The notes below the pieces were generated by a model. That model ran no database searches. It saw only the letters and a list, made by a program, of their open reading frames with translations, and was not told the DNA's origin. Of a stretch of 64,000 bases of DNA, positions 26,644-38,130 are shown one piece after another. The stretch covers positions 72,226,100-72,290,099 of the forward strand of contig OZ026620.1 of NCBI GenBank assembly GCA_964020975.1, written 5' to 3'. The position numbers were made by a program, and so were the translations under genes. The DNA comes from Hermodice carunculata. Taxonomy: Eukaryota > Annelida > Polychaeta > Eunicida > Amphinomidae. Positions within the stretch are counted from its first letter, which is position 1. Every line of letters starts with the position of its first letter.

Positions 26644-29600
26644 ATGTCAAGTGGCAACACGAGATCACGTTCAACACCAGCAAACTCTTCTGAGAGTAGC
26701 CAGGGCAGGAGGCATCGAGGAAACAGAACAATGTCCCAGACCCCTCTGCGGAAAGATGAAGATACTAGTTACACTAGCAACACTGATGGGAAAAATGAGG
26801 GCTTTTCTTGCAATTGGCCAAACAGAGGCAGGAATTACAATAGAAAGGGCCATCCACAAACAAGGGGTCATCCCACAGGCCCAAATGATATAGCAAGACA
26901 AAGTTCAGAAGATGGTTCATATCGGCAAGGATTGGGTTCCATGGACGGAGGAAGAGGGATGAGTGGACCAATGAGAGCACATCCCAAGCAGCATCATTAT
27001 GGTGATCATGATGAAAATATTCAATGGTATCACCAGCAACGATCTATGAGCAAAGCAAGAGGTATGCATGAACCCAGGAGACCAACCGTTCAACATTACT
27101 ACAGAGGATCAGCAAGAGCAATTTTGACTAGTATCGTGAAGAGAGGAGGACGTGTTGGGTATAATTGTCAAGGTGGTCCCAGGGGCAAAAGTAGAGGTCG
27201 GACTGTACCAATAAGAGGAGGTGCATTGGATAGAACTTCCAGTAACTTGACTACTGGAGTATTTGACATTGATCACAGCGGTGATGGGACTCATGGGCAA
27301 ATAGATAAATTTGCTACCTCAGCACATACTGCAATGATGTCTGTGTCACAAATCACCACAGTAACAACAGTAAGGGGTTCAAGAGGATGCAATGATAAGG
27401 ATGACATGAGACAAATTGGTGTAAGTAGTATTCCTAGGTCTGTACTGGAGCCCCAAGGCAGTAGATGGGAAAGGGGAAGGGGAAGGGGAAGGGGAAGGGG
27501 AAGAGGGAGAGGATCTAAAAGAGTTGCAAAGCAAGGCCGTCAGCCAAACCCCAATGGTGAAGAGGCTCTGTCAAGAGACATTTTACAGAAAAAACATGCT
27601 GCAGACAATGCAGAGGCAGAGCAAGTAGGGTGTGAAAGTAACCAAACAACAGGAAAGACGTCCTTCAGCTTAAGATCAGCTTCTACATATACTGATGAGG
27701 ACAGCTTTTCTCATAACTGTTTTGAAGGCAGCAAGGCAAACAATACTTATGAATACAATGATGTGCATGATAGTGGAGTGGACAGTGTCAGTGACAAGGA
27801 AAAAAGTTGTGACATAATACATACAGAAAAAAAAAGACAGAATCGAAAGAAAAAAGGCCCGAGTCTCAGTGGTTCACAGTCAACATTATTTGAAAATAAT
27901 CATGCTGGCAAACACACAATTAACTTAGATGATGCAAACACAGTTGAGTGCAGTTCAGCGGCAAGGAAAATGAAGAGAGGCAAGACGATAACAGAGGCAA
28001 AGATGTCTGTCATTATGGTGGAAATAACAAGTAATACAAGAGACACGTCCAAAGTCCAAGAATACCTGAAACACGTGCTTGGTCGGATAGAGTGTGATGT
28101 ACAGTGTGTAGAACAGGGGAGCCCAGTTATGATTATGTCCTTGAGCTTTAAAAGCCGAAATGTTGAGAAAAAAGCACGCAAGGTTTTGTTGAAAATATCT
28201 TGCGTCCAAGATGAACATTTTAAAGTGAAGATAGTTAACACAGTAGAGCCATGTAATCCGGTGAATAATACAGATGCGATTGAACAAACCCTACAAACCA
28301 TAGAAGCAAAAGCACAACCTTTCATGAAAATACATGCAACAAAAATTGACGAGATATCAAAAAGGATAAAAAAAATAGTCGTGAAAAAGCATGAGACTCT
28401 TGATGAGTTTGAAAAACGCACCACAGAAGAAAAAGCACTTATGCAAAAAAAGGAAGAACTGGAGAAACAAGAAGCAGAGTTCCAGGAAGCCATAGCTTCC
28501 TTTTCACGTGACATACGATCTCTGACTGCAGATGAAAATTGTCAAACAAAGATTCGTTGCATTCGAAGTAAGTTTGGAATAGAGTGTGCCAAATTAAAAA
28601 AAGCATTGCCAATATATGCAGAAAGGAAAAATATAATAAACAAGGTCAAGGAAAACCAAGTATGCATAATCCTTGGTGAAACTGGCTCAGGCAAGAGTAC
28701 ACAGATGGTTCAGTATCTGTACGAGTCTGGTGGCTTTGATGAAGGGACTATTGTTTGCACACAACCAAGGAAGGTGGCAGCTATGAGTCTGGCAAAGCAA
28801 GTAGCTGTGGAACAGGCAAGTTGTATGGGGCAAGTAGTCGATTTCCATCTGGGCTCACGTATTAGACATGGGGAAGACACAAGAATACTCTTTACTACAG
28901 ACCACACCCTTCTAAATGAATGTTTGAAGGACCGGCTGCTGTCCAAATATTCCTGCATCATCATTGATGAAGCTCATGAAAGGAGTATGTTCACAGACAT
29001 GTTGCTGGGGATGATCAAAGCAATACTTCCAGACAGACCAGACTTGAGGGTTATCATCACATCAGCCACCATTGATCCAGAAGTATTTATATCGTATTTC
29101 AATGGATGCCCTGTAATTCCTGTTTCAGGAAGAACGTTCCCTGTGGATATAGTCTGGAAGGACGCCAGTGAGATCTGCATCTCTGATGATTATGTCAAAG
29201 AGGCTGTAGAAAAAGTGGCTGAAATCAATCAGGGGGAAGATGAAGGGGATATCCTTGTGTTTCTTACATCTCCGCAAGAAACTGAGCGAGCATGCAACTT
29301 AACCAAGGCACATAATGATGATGCTAAGCTAGAAGCTCTTCAATTGCATGGAAAGTTACAGCTACAGGAACAACAAAAAGTCTTTGAACCAACTCCTGAA
29401 GGGAAAAGAAAAGTTGTCTTTGCCACAAACAGTGCAGAAACATCAGTAACAATACCTGGGATTAAGTATGTGGTTGATACAGGTCTTATCAAAGAAAGAA
29501 AATTTTATCCTGAACGTAACATCAGCATTTTGGAAATAGGCCTGGCAAGCAAGAGCTCAGTAAATCAAAGAAAAGGTCGAGCAGGCCGAACGGGCCCAGG

Positions 29601-32600
29601 CAAATGCTATAGACTGTATACAGAGGAAGAATATAATAAAATGAAGCCCATGAGCCTTCCAGAAATTTTGCGAGTTAACTTGGGTCATGCGATTTTGAAA
29701 TTAATGGAATTTGGCATACAAGATCCATTGAAGTTTGATTTTGTGGAATCTCCTGCAAAGGAGGCTTTACTTAAGGCAGAGAGTGACCTAGAAGACATTG
29801 AAGCACTGCATGCTGGGAAGTTAACTGACATTGGCAAGAAAATGGCATCATTACCAGTAGAGCCAAGGTTAGCACGTCTGATCTTCAAAGGAATAGAAAA
29901 AGAAATAGGATTTGAAGCTATAATTGTCGGTGCAATGTGTACTGTAACTGGAAGTGTTTTCTTCAGGAGTGGCTCAGAAGAAAAGAAAGCAGCAGCAGAC
30001 ATTCGCAAGGTTCCATTCTGTGAAAGCGAAGGTGATATCCTGACACTGATATCAGTGTACAAGGAGTGGCATGGGAAGTCAGATAGACAGCAAAACCAAT
30101 GGTGTATGGAGAACAGTATCAATAGCAAATCAATGCGTGTTGCACGTGAGACTATCAAGGACCTGACCAGGAGTCTTAAGAAGGAACTAAACATTGACAT
30201 TACACGGACATTTGCTGATTCACAAACAGTTGCACAAGTAATGCCAAAACTAGTGCTAGAAAGCTACAGTTCCAACCTGTGTCTCTTCACAGGTCACAGA
30301 CGGGCTGGATACATTGTTGCCAACACAGGGAGCTGTGTACATCCCCACCCTTCAAGTGCCATGCAGTATATTGGTATTTATCCAAAGTGGGTGGTGTTTG
30401 AACAAGTGATGCATACAACACGAGACTTCATGATGAATATCACTACTGTCAAAGAAGAATGGGTGGAGGATTTGATAAATTCTGGAAAGGTAGCCTTTGA
30501 TGTGGATCATCTAACTCAGGGCACACTAAATGAAACAGCCATATCAAACATTGGCCCTGTACTGTTGAGAAAGCTTGTAGGGCCACGATTCACTATTTTG
30601 AAATCCATAGAAGCGGAACTAATGCAAGCTTGTGGCGAGAGCATGATAGTACTTGAGCCTTCATTTGAAAGAGGGGAGCTGAAAGTATTTGCACCAAAAT
30701 GCCACCATAAGGCAATAACAGAAAGTATTAATGCGAGAATAGACCCAATTCGGCAGAAATTATTGAACGCACGGATAGAACAGTCGATAGATCCAGGCAA
30801 GAAAGTGCAGGTTGTACAAGGTGCCGGAGGAGTGATTGAACAAGTGTTGATGCCAAGTGAATACCGAACAATAAGAGTCACAAAGGCAGGCAATGATCAT
30901 CGAGGTTGTGAATCAGACGTTCTGGCAAAATTTCAGGTATATGGAGAAATTGAATGGCATACACAGTTCAAAAGAAGAGACAAAGATGATACAGACTGGG
31001 GAAAAATAACATTCAGAGATTTCAGGTTTGCTGCTGAAGCTGTGAAAGCCACATGTGATCATGCCCATTTGGCAGCAAAGCCTGAAAATCGTCCAGTAGA
31101 TGATACAAGGAGGAGGTTGTTCGAGACCAAGATAACATGGCTAAGACGACCAAAACGAGATTTTGCTTTTGTGACTTTGCGTGACCCAGAAGATGTTTCA
31201 CACTTCCTAAGTGTCAATCGCATTACAATTAGAGGAGCAAAATACCAGATCAAAAAGGGGAAAAAAGAAGGGGAACTTTTCATTCCAAAAGTTGGACCAA
31301 TGATAATGGAAGATGATATAAGTGCAGCACTGTCTTCAGTATATGTTACAGACAGTGATGAAAGTATCATTGAGAAAACAGCCATTCCGAGGGAGAGGCC
31401 ACATGAGACAACACATGAACAGCTGTCTCAAATTACGAATGATCTGAAATCATTAATTCTCAGTTCTGTCAGTCCATCAGACAGTGCTAGGCTCCATCAA
31501 AACAAGGACTGTTTTGATGTTGAGGTTTTAAAACCAAGGGAGAATCATGATGTTCAATACATAGCATTTGCTCGGTTTCAGGACTCAGCTGTAGGACTCC
31601 GGGTCATACAAATGCTGGATGGTATGACTCGAAAGTTTGAGGGCACAGAAGCAAAACAGCCCCAAAGGATCACAATACGTGCTAATATAGTCTCATGCAT
31701 ACATGTTCCTGCGGCAGTTTATGTTAAACTGGAGGACCAAATTGAAGAGGCAAAGGGAAAACTTACAGAACTTGCCAAGGGAATGGTTGATATCAAGCCA
31801 AAAACACTTAAATCTGGAAAAAGGATCATCGACATACGATGTGAGAACCATGAAGATGCATGCAGGACCAATGTGGTACTACAAGAAATAGTACATGGTG
31901 ATATCATGGATTGCATGACTGATTTGACCAAAGAACTTCTTTCTCCAGGAGCCAAAGAAATACTGAAGTTAATTATGAAAGAAACAGACACTCTTATTGA
32001 GCAAGATAGCAGGAATAAGAAAATCATATTTTTTGGTGACACAAGCAAAGTGACAAGGGCGCAGATGAAACTGAACAGCTTCCTAGGTGAACTTGGTGGC
32101 ACTGTTCTAAAAGACATACCACTGAATGGTGAAGGGAGACCAAAAGGATTGATGAAAGACATCATCATAAAATATGGTGCACTTTTGGAAGAGCTTAGAG
32201 TAAACTGCAATGCACATAAACTCGAACTGCGGGTTCGTGGTCACATACTAAAATTCCGTGGCACTGATGAAGCATATAACAGACTAGAGGAGATACTCAA
32301 TGAACGATGTGTAGAGCTGGCTGTGGATGCACCAATCTTGGGTTCTCAACTTGTGGATTGCAATATTTGTTTCTGCCCAATTGAGAAAGACCCTGTCTTT
32401 CTGGAGTGCTGCGGACACGCCTACTGCAAAGACTGTATTCAGAGCCAGCTTCGCGTGTCCACTGAGAGCAAGGATTTTCCAATCAAATGTGCCACAGAAG
32501 GATGCATGGTAGGTAACGTAGCCATGGGTGATCTGAGGTCTCTCTTAAGTCCAAAGCAAATGCATCAATTAGCTCTTTCAGCCCTTGATTCCTTTGTAGC

Positions 32601-33006
32601 GTCCAACAAGGATGCATATAAGTATTGCATTACACCAGATTGTCCAATCATATACAGAAAGACAAATGATGGAACCCCATTCACGTGCACAGAATGCGCA
32701 CGTGTGATCTGCACTACATGTCACGTGGACTACCACAGTGGAATGACATGTGCCATGTACATTAGCATGAAAGCAGACAAGGACTATGACCTGGAAGCTT
32801 GGCTGAAAAAAGACTCCACAAACAGGAAGCGTTGTCCAGTGTGTAAAGCCATCATTGAAAAAAATGGAGGATGCAATCACATGGAGTGCCCTTGTTGCCG
32901 AGAACATATCTGCTGGCTTTGTTTGGAACATTTCAGAACAAGTCGTGACTGTTATGACCACCTGGTGAGGAGGCACCAAGGAATCTTTAATTATGATGGT
33001 ATATAG
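26644..33006 (+). CDS. DEAH-box RNA helicase fused to RING-IBR-RING ubiquitin ligase, 2120 residues
   Basis: One uninterrupted frame. Residues 1-300 are low-complexity and RG-rich, with a GRG run near 276-293. A charged coiled coil lies near 580-640. The helicase core has GETGSGKST (678-686), DEAH (775-778), SAT (807-809) and QRKGRAGRTGPG (975-986), followed by an HA2-like region (about 1015-1110) and an OB-fold-like region (about 1200-1280). Residues 1300-1890 are unassigned, perhaps RNA binding. The C-terminus is an RBR unit: RING1 from C1906, IBR near 1995-2040, and RING2 near 2064-2093 with C2077 (GGCNHMEC) as the expected catalytic cysteine. The layout matches plant DEAH11/12-type proteins; humans have no such fusion that I know. 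Expected role: ATP-driven RNA remodelling plus E3 ligase activity. The ATG is the first in frame after an upstream stop, with a purine at -3. Lack of introns over 6.4 kb is striking. Confidence 0.95.
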   Translation: MSSGNTRSRSTPANSSESSQGRRHRGNRTMSQTPLRKDEDTSYTSNTDGKNEGFSCNWPNRGRNYNRKGHPQTRGHPTGPNDIARQSSEDGSYRQGLGSMDGGRGMSGPMRAHPKQHHYGDHDENIQWYHQQRSMSKARGMHEPRRPTVQHYYRGSARAILTSIVKRGGRVGYNCQGGPRGKSRGRTVPIRGGALDRTSSNLTTGVFDIDHSGDGTHGQIDKFATSAHTAMMSVSQITTVTTVRGSRGCNDKDDMRQIGVSSIPRSVLEPQGSRWERGRGRGRGRGRGRGSKRVAKQGRQPNPNGEEALSRDILQKKHAADNAEAEQVGCESNQTTGKTSFSLRSASTYTDEDSFSHNCFEGSKANNTYEYNDVHDSGVDSVSDKEKSCDIIHTEKKRQNRKKKGPSLSGSQSTLFENNHAGKHTINLDDANTVECSSAARKMKRGKTITEAKMSVIMVEITSNTRDTSKVQEYLKHVLGRIECDVQCVEQGSPVMIMSLSFKSRNVEKKARKVLLKISCVQDEHFKVKIVNTVEPCNPVNNTDAIEQTLQTIEAKAQPFMKIHATKIDEISKRIKKIVVKKHETLDEFEKRTTEEKALMQKKEELEKQEAEFQEAIASFSRDIRSLTADENCQTKIRCIRSKFGIECAKLKKALPIYAERKNIINKVKENQVCIILGETGSGKSTQMVQYLYESGGFDEGTIVCTQPRKVAAMSLAKQVAVEQASCMGQVVDFHLGSRIRHGEDTRILFTTDHTLLNECLKDRLLSKYSCIIIDEAHERSMFTDMLLGMIKAILPDRPDLRVIITSATIDPEVFISYFNGCPVIPVSGRTFPVDIVWKDASEICISDDYVKEAVEKVAEINQGEDEGDILVFLTSPQETERACNLTKAHNDDAKLEALQLHGKLQLQEQQKVFEPTPEGKRKVVFATNSAETSVTIPGIKYVVDTGLIKERKFYPERNISILEIGLASKSSVNQRKGRAGRTGPGKCYRLYTEEEYNKMKPMSLPEILRVNLGHAILKLMEFGIQDPLKFDFVESPAKEALLKAESDLEDIEALHAGKLTDIGKKMASLPVEPRLARLIFKGIEKEIGFEAIIVGAMCTVTGSVFFRSGSEEKKAAADIRKVPFCESEGDILTLISVYKEWHGKSDRQQNQWCMENSINSKSMRVARETIKDLTRSLKKELNIDITRTFADSQTVAQVMPKLVLESYSSNLCLFTGHRRAGYIVANTGSCVHPHPSSAMQYIGIYPKWVVFEQVMHTTRDFMMNITTVKEEWVEDLINSGKVAFDVDHLTQGTLNETAISNIGPVLLRKLVGPRFTILKSIEAELMQACGESMIVLEPSFERGELKVFAPKCHHKAITESINARIDPIRQKLLNARIEQSIDPGKKVQVVQGAGGVIEQVLMPSEYRTIRVTKAGNDHRGCESDVLAKFQVYGEIEWHTQFKRRDKDDTDWGKITFRDFRFAAEAVKATCDHAHLAAKPENRPVDDTRRRLFETKITWLRRPKRDFAFVTLRDPEDVSHFLSVNRITIRGAKYQIKKGKKEGELFIPKVGPMIMEDDISAALSSVYVTDSDESIIEKTAIPRERPHETTHEQLSQITNDLKSLILSSVSPSDSARLHQNKDCFDVEVLKPRENHDVQYIAFARFQDSAVGLRVIQMLDGMTRKFEGTEAKQPQRITIRANIVSCIHVPAAVYVKLEDQIEEAKGKLTELAKGMVDIKPKTLKSGKRIIDIRCENHEDACRTNVVLQEIVHGDIMDCMTDLTKELLSPGAKEILKLIMKETDTLIEQDSRNKKIIFFGDTSKVTRAQMKLNSFLGELGGTVLKDIPLNGEGRPKGLMKDIIIKYGALLEELRVNCNAHKLELRVRGHILKFRGTDEAYNRLEEILNERCVELAVDAPILGSQLVDCNICFCPIEKDPVFLECCGHAYCKDCIQSQLRVSTESKDFPIKCATEGCMVGNVAMGDLRSLLSPKQMHQLALSALDSFVASNKDAYKYCITPDCPIIYRKTNDGTPFTCTECARVICTTCHVDYHSGMTCAMYISMKADKDYDLEAWLKKDSTNRKRCPVCKAIIEKNGGCNHMECPCCREHICWLCLEHFRTSRDCYDHLVRRHQGIFNYDGI

Positions 33007-36000
33007 TAAAGACGTAATCTGGCTATAAAGAGATAAGGACATGTACTCTGCTAAGTCATGAGAAGATAAACATGCTTTTCATGTAGGCCAATGTGCACGT
33101 TAATTCTCTCATTACTAATATGTGCTGAGGTTGCTATAATGTAAAAGACAGGTTAGACATCAAAGACGAAAGAGACCGGTCACTCGGGTTCTTGAATTTT
33201 TGTAAGTGTTCCACAGTTCCCTAATTCTGAAGAGCAATGCTTTTTCATGAGCGTAGTCACTAGTTTGCATGGCTGTCAGAACCCTATCCGTAATCCAGTA
33301 GGCCAAGTCCACTTTGGTTCATCGGCTGCCGAAAGGTGCACACTCATCTGATACAGGTACAGACAGATTTCCACACATACCATGCATTGTGTGGATTATC
33401 AAAGTTTCACACACAGATGAGGAACGTCTGCAATATCATTTTTAAACTTCACTGAGTCCAATGATTTGTCAGTTAGATGAAGAGTGCAGGACACTGCCGA
33501 GCTCCATACAGTAGACCCTGTTTTGAGGGACCATCCCCAGGTTTAAAGTGTTAACGTAAAGAATGTGGTCACTGGATGGAGATAAAACAGCATGCACAAG
33601 ATGTATATAGGTAACTGGTGAATATAGTCTTAAATGCAGTGCTGATGCATTTTGAACTTGCAGACATTGTGTGTAATTTAGTTAGACGTGCTTTATATTA
33701 CTGAAATTGTTAGTTTGTCATACAGTTTAAGGATATAAGACTAGCATATCAGAAATGATGTTTGTTTCATGTCACTGAGTAAGGCCAGTGGAATCAATTA
33801 AATGTACTGAGTCCATGGCATGCTACTTCTGGTAATTGGGTGATTACATAAATCGCTATAAAAACATTAAGCCAGCCCCCCCCCCCGTGTTTTTGATTCA
33901 CAGGTAAGTTTGTACCTTCCAGCATTTTCGTGACAACTGAAATGTGGTATCATATTGTGTCAGGAGCATTGTACATTTAAATGTTAATCATAAAAGTCAC
34001 AGAAACTCGCATCAGTGTGATGAAGATGTTAGGTGGGGCTGGGTGAGTGTAAACCTTTTGCAAACAGGTTTTGTTTTGGGCACCGATTGTATCGTGTTTC
34101 TCTGCCTTAGCGTTGTTCAGGAACGCTTGATACCTGTGTCGCGAATCTGCCGTTTAAAGCGTTTTCGTCAGTATCCTTAGCATATTATTTATTACTTACG
34201 TACTCAAGCTTTGAAAAATAGAGATAATATTACTATTGTTTTGGGGACAAAAATGAATATTTCCTTTTGTAGGGATGATAAAATGCTCGCATGGTTAACC
34301 ACTTGTTGCCTTGCATGGATACTAACCTTACTGCTACCTTTGTTTTAGGCAATACATGAAATACATAACATATAAAGTAGAAGGTCCAAGCCTAATTGGT
34401 CTGATAGAACTGCTGAAAAGCATGCAATCTCCAAATACTATATCCTAGCAGCTGTGTGATAGATAATGGGCATAGCACAGTAGTCTTTCATTTTTCGAAG
34501 GGAATGAGACAAGAATGTCTATTGTCTCATTATTATTGTATTCTTAGTTTAGAAAAGCTAGCCTCATCCATATGATTAACACAAAAAAATGAAGGTATAA
34601 ACTCTGAGGATACCACAATAATCATATTACAATTTATAGATATCACATTAATTGTTACCTCTAAAATGTGAGCGTACAAAGTTCAAAGGCATTTATAAAT
34701 TAAGTTTTGCTCAGGTTTGAAAGTTTAGGGGGATAACTGTTTGATACAGTCCACGGTAAATACATCAGGGCTTACGACCAGGGCCAGCAGCTATGAATAA
34801 GAGAAAATGTTTCACAATTTTACTAGGAACTGTTCAGTGCATGGAATAATTTCCAAAACTTGCTTCTCCTACATCAAAGGAAATGATCCGACAATATCTT
34901 CGATATAACAACTTCTTTATCTGTACTCGGCAAATCAGTATTTCATGAAAACTGGTATGAACAGATTTTTTTATTTTCATCAAACAAATCCTCCACATGT
35001 ATGGAAGATTTGTTTGATACACATGGAAGATATATAACTTTCAAAACATTTGAAAAATCATATATTACGCGACTAGAAAAATCGAGCATTTTATAGTGTT
35101 TTCAATGCTGTGCCAAAAACAACGAAACTAAAAATGAAAAATAGAATTATAAATGACACATCAGAAGATCAAAGAAAATTGTGAATTGGTGGTAAAATGA
35201 CACCAGTCAAGTTTTGTTGCAGGCAAAGACTTCTCCTGGGAGTTTCAAAGTGAGAATAATATAATTACAAAAGCGTTTATAGCAATACGGTGTATTATTA
35301 GAGGTACAATGTACAATTGGCGGAAGGATGTATCACCAGAGGACATCAGGAGACCAAAGTAAATTGCAGATTGATAATAGAATGAGTTTCAAGTTGTGTT
35401 AAAGGCAAAGACTTTTCCTGGAACCTTCAAATTGAGGGTAAAATAATTCCCAGAACATTTAAAGGGAGATTGAACTCACATGGTGTAGTATTAGAGGAAC
35501 ATTTTAAAATTGGTGGAGGGATATATTACCAGAGCAGCAATTGCAAGAAATATTTAAATCCCAGTTCCATTCAGTTCGCGCACGGAAACAAAAATGCAAG
35601 GATTCCATTATAAGAATATATATATAGACTAATCTCCACAAATGAAAGAGTGTGTTTTATGAATATTAATGATCCCCCAAATTGACCAGGATGTGTGAAT
35701 AATACTTACAAGGTGGAGCGCAGATTATATTATTGTAACAGTAACTGTAATATCTCGGGTTCATTTGTGAATTGTTGGTGCACGATAGCGAATGATTATA
35801 TGGTTTTGTACAGAAAAAATAGTTGTTTGGACAAGTAGGTAGAGCATTTCCTTGTGTATTCAACTGTTGTAGCATCTATTGATTGGGAGAAAACTCATTG
35901 ATGTTAAACTGCATAGAAATGTATGTTTCATATTTCACTGGTTTTTAAAGCAATTAATAAGACGGGGTGACATAGGGAATTTTTTGCTCTCTGCAAGAAT

Positions 36001-36264
36001 AACAAAGACACTTAATATGCTTATGCACATGCTTTGTTAGCCATCCTTTGAGGAATGGTAGGTATATCACATGCAACAGTTAAGTTAGTGGAATTCGGAT
36101 GCATCACTCAAGACACAACATAATTATTGTAAACCGCTCAATAAAGATTATTCAGAGAAAGTAATGCAACAGTATGACCACTTCTAACACTTCCCCAGGT
36201 AACGATGTCCAGCAGCAAATGATTGTTTGTATGAATTACATGTTGGCCAACTATCTGTTATTAA
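33007..36264. other. 3' flank of the helicase gene and spacer
   Basis: The 3' UTR must begin here. An ATTAAA at 33797-33802 is a candidate poly(A) signal; a canonical AATAAA is not seen close by. An AATAAA occurs at 36141, but it is too far to assign. C-run near 33876. Nothing else supported. Confidence 0.45.
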
Positions 36265-38130
36265 CTTAACCGACATGTCAGTCTGTTGAGCTTATAAGAT
36301 GGTGAATCGTGGATCATCTGTCGTTTGTCCATTGACAATTCGCATTTCAGATTTCGGCCAAACCTTTAGCTAAATCCGCTTCCAACTTGATGGGGATTTG
36401 TCTTAGATTGATGTTTACCAAGTTTATTCGAATGGTAACACGCCAGTGATTTTTTTAGATTTTTTAGCTCAGCTGACTTGTCAGTCAGCTGAGCTTATGT
36501 GGGGGGGGGGGGGGGGGGTTAGGCATCTGTGGTCCACCATCCCTGGGTGTCCACAATTCACAGTTTCGATTTCTCCAAAACCACTGGCCACATTTACCTC
36601 AAACTTGGCGGGAATGTACCTTGGGTAGGTCTCTACAAAGTTTTTGGTCAAATGGCCATGCTTTAGTACTTTTTGGATTTTTAAATGAATTTTTTATTTT
36701 TTAATTGAGCAAACCTTAAAAAGTCTACTCCGAAACCGTCTCACACAATGGCATTGATCTCACGCAGGAACTCTTCTTGGAAGTATTAGTTCTTAATTAG
36801 TTCACCAAGTAATGCTGCAATTTTTGTATTTTTTTAATGATTTTCGTCTCGCCAGCATAAGCTGTTGGCGAAACTAAGCAGTCACTTTCCGGACGTTTCT
36901 TCATCTGTCCGTCCGTCCATCCGTCCGTCCATCAACAAAAATCTTCAGAGTGGCTTGAATTAGGCTTGCAAGACATTCATGCCCCAGGCCATGACTCTGG
37001 TTTGCTAAGCTGATTGACTAGTCAGGCTGAGCTTTTGGTCATCCATCCATTCACAATTACATTATCTACTCCAAAATCGTCAGTCAGATTGACTTCAAAC
37101 TTGGTGGCAATGTACCGTGGACAGGTGTCTACCAGATTTATCCAAATGGTCCCTCTCCATTGATTTTTTTAACGAATATTTTGGTGTTTTGGGGGCAAAT
37201 CTTAAAAATCTACAAAACGGCTCATCCAATTGCTCAGATATCACAGAGGAACATTCGCAGGGAATCCTAGTTCTTAATGTGGTCACTAGGTGGCACTGTA
37301 ATTTGTTTAGCTCAGCTGAATTGTCAGTCAGCTGAGCTTTTGAGAGGGTTTGTCATCTGTTGTCCTTCTGTCCATTGTCTGTCCGCAATTCACATTTTTG
37401 ACTCAAAATCTGTCAGCCAGATTCATTTCAAACTTGGTGGGCCTCTACCAAGTTTGTTCAAATGGTCATGCTCTATTGAGTTTTGTATTTTTTATGATTT
37501 TTTTTTTTAGGGCAAATCTTAAAAAATCCTTTGCTCTGAAACCGCGCACCCAATTGCTTTGATATCACATAGGGACACTTTTGGGGACTCTTGGTTCTTA
37601 ATTTTTCACCAGGTGGCGCTGCGATTTGTTTCTAATTTTTAAAATTTGTGTGTGTGTTTTTTTGTGCATATTTTGACTTGTTATCCAGAACCGTCACTCA
37701 GATTAAGCTGAAACTTAGATATGTTCAAAGAAGGGTCAAACAAAGTTGTTCACTAGGCGGCATTGCTATGGATTCCTGATTTTTTTCAGTTCAGGTATAC
37801 ACACTTATGGGTCAATGCAGCTTTCCTGTTGATTACTATATAAGTCAATGGGCATGCTTATGGTAATTCACATTTTCGAATTCTTCTCCAAAACTGCCAT
37901 CCAGATTGACTTCAAACTTGGTGGCAATGTTCGTTGCGAAGGTCTTTGCCAAGCTTGTTCAAATGGTCACGTTCCACTAATTTTTAAATTTTTTGATGAC
38001 TTTTTTTTGTCTCAAAACTTGAAAATCTTCCCGGCAATCACTCAATCAATTGCTTTGAGGAGCGTCTGGTTCTGTGCTATTTTGAGGGTGCTTGTAAACA
38101 TTCTATCACAAAACAGTCAACATGCATAAA
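36265..38130 (+). repeat. Cluster of nested 'CAGCTGAC' repeat copies
   Basis: Left-end-like words (CTTGTCAGTCAGCTGAGC and variants) appear at about 36270, 36470, 37008 and 37310, so copies are inserted into or joined to one another. Units carry CTTCAAACTTGGTGG, TCTCTACCAAGTTTGTTCAAA and GGTGGCGCTG. An 18-base G run lies at 36501-36518. A different repeat head (CGTCTCGCCAGCATAAG with CCGTCCGTCC) interrupts at about 36846. Confidence 0.72.

Noticed and set aside
26671-32210. Many minus-strand open frames opposite the helicase gene
   Set aside because: Shadows of the long plus-strand frame; none has a known domain.
26644-33006. Helicase gene as bacterial or viral contamination
   Set aside because: It sits among the same animal-type repeats on both sides, has a likely splice acceptor, and the RBR domain is eukaryotic.
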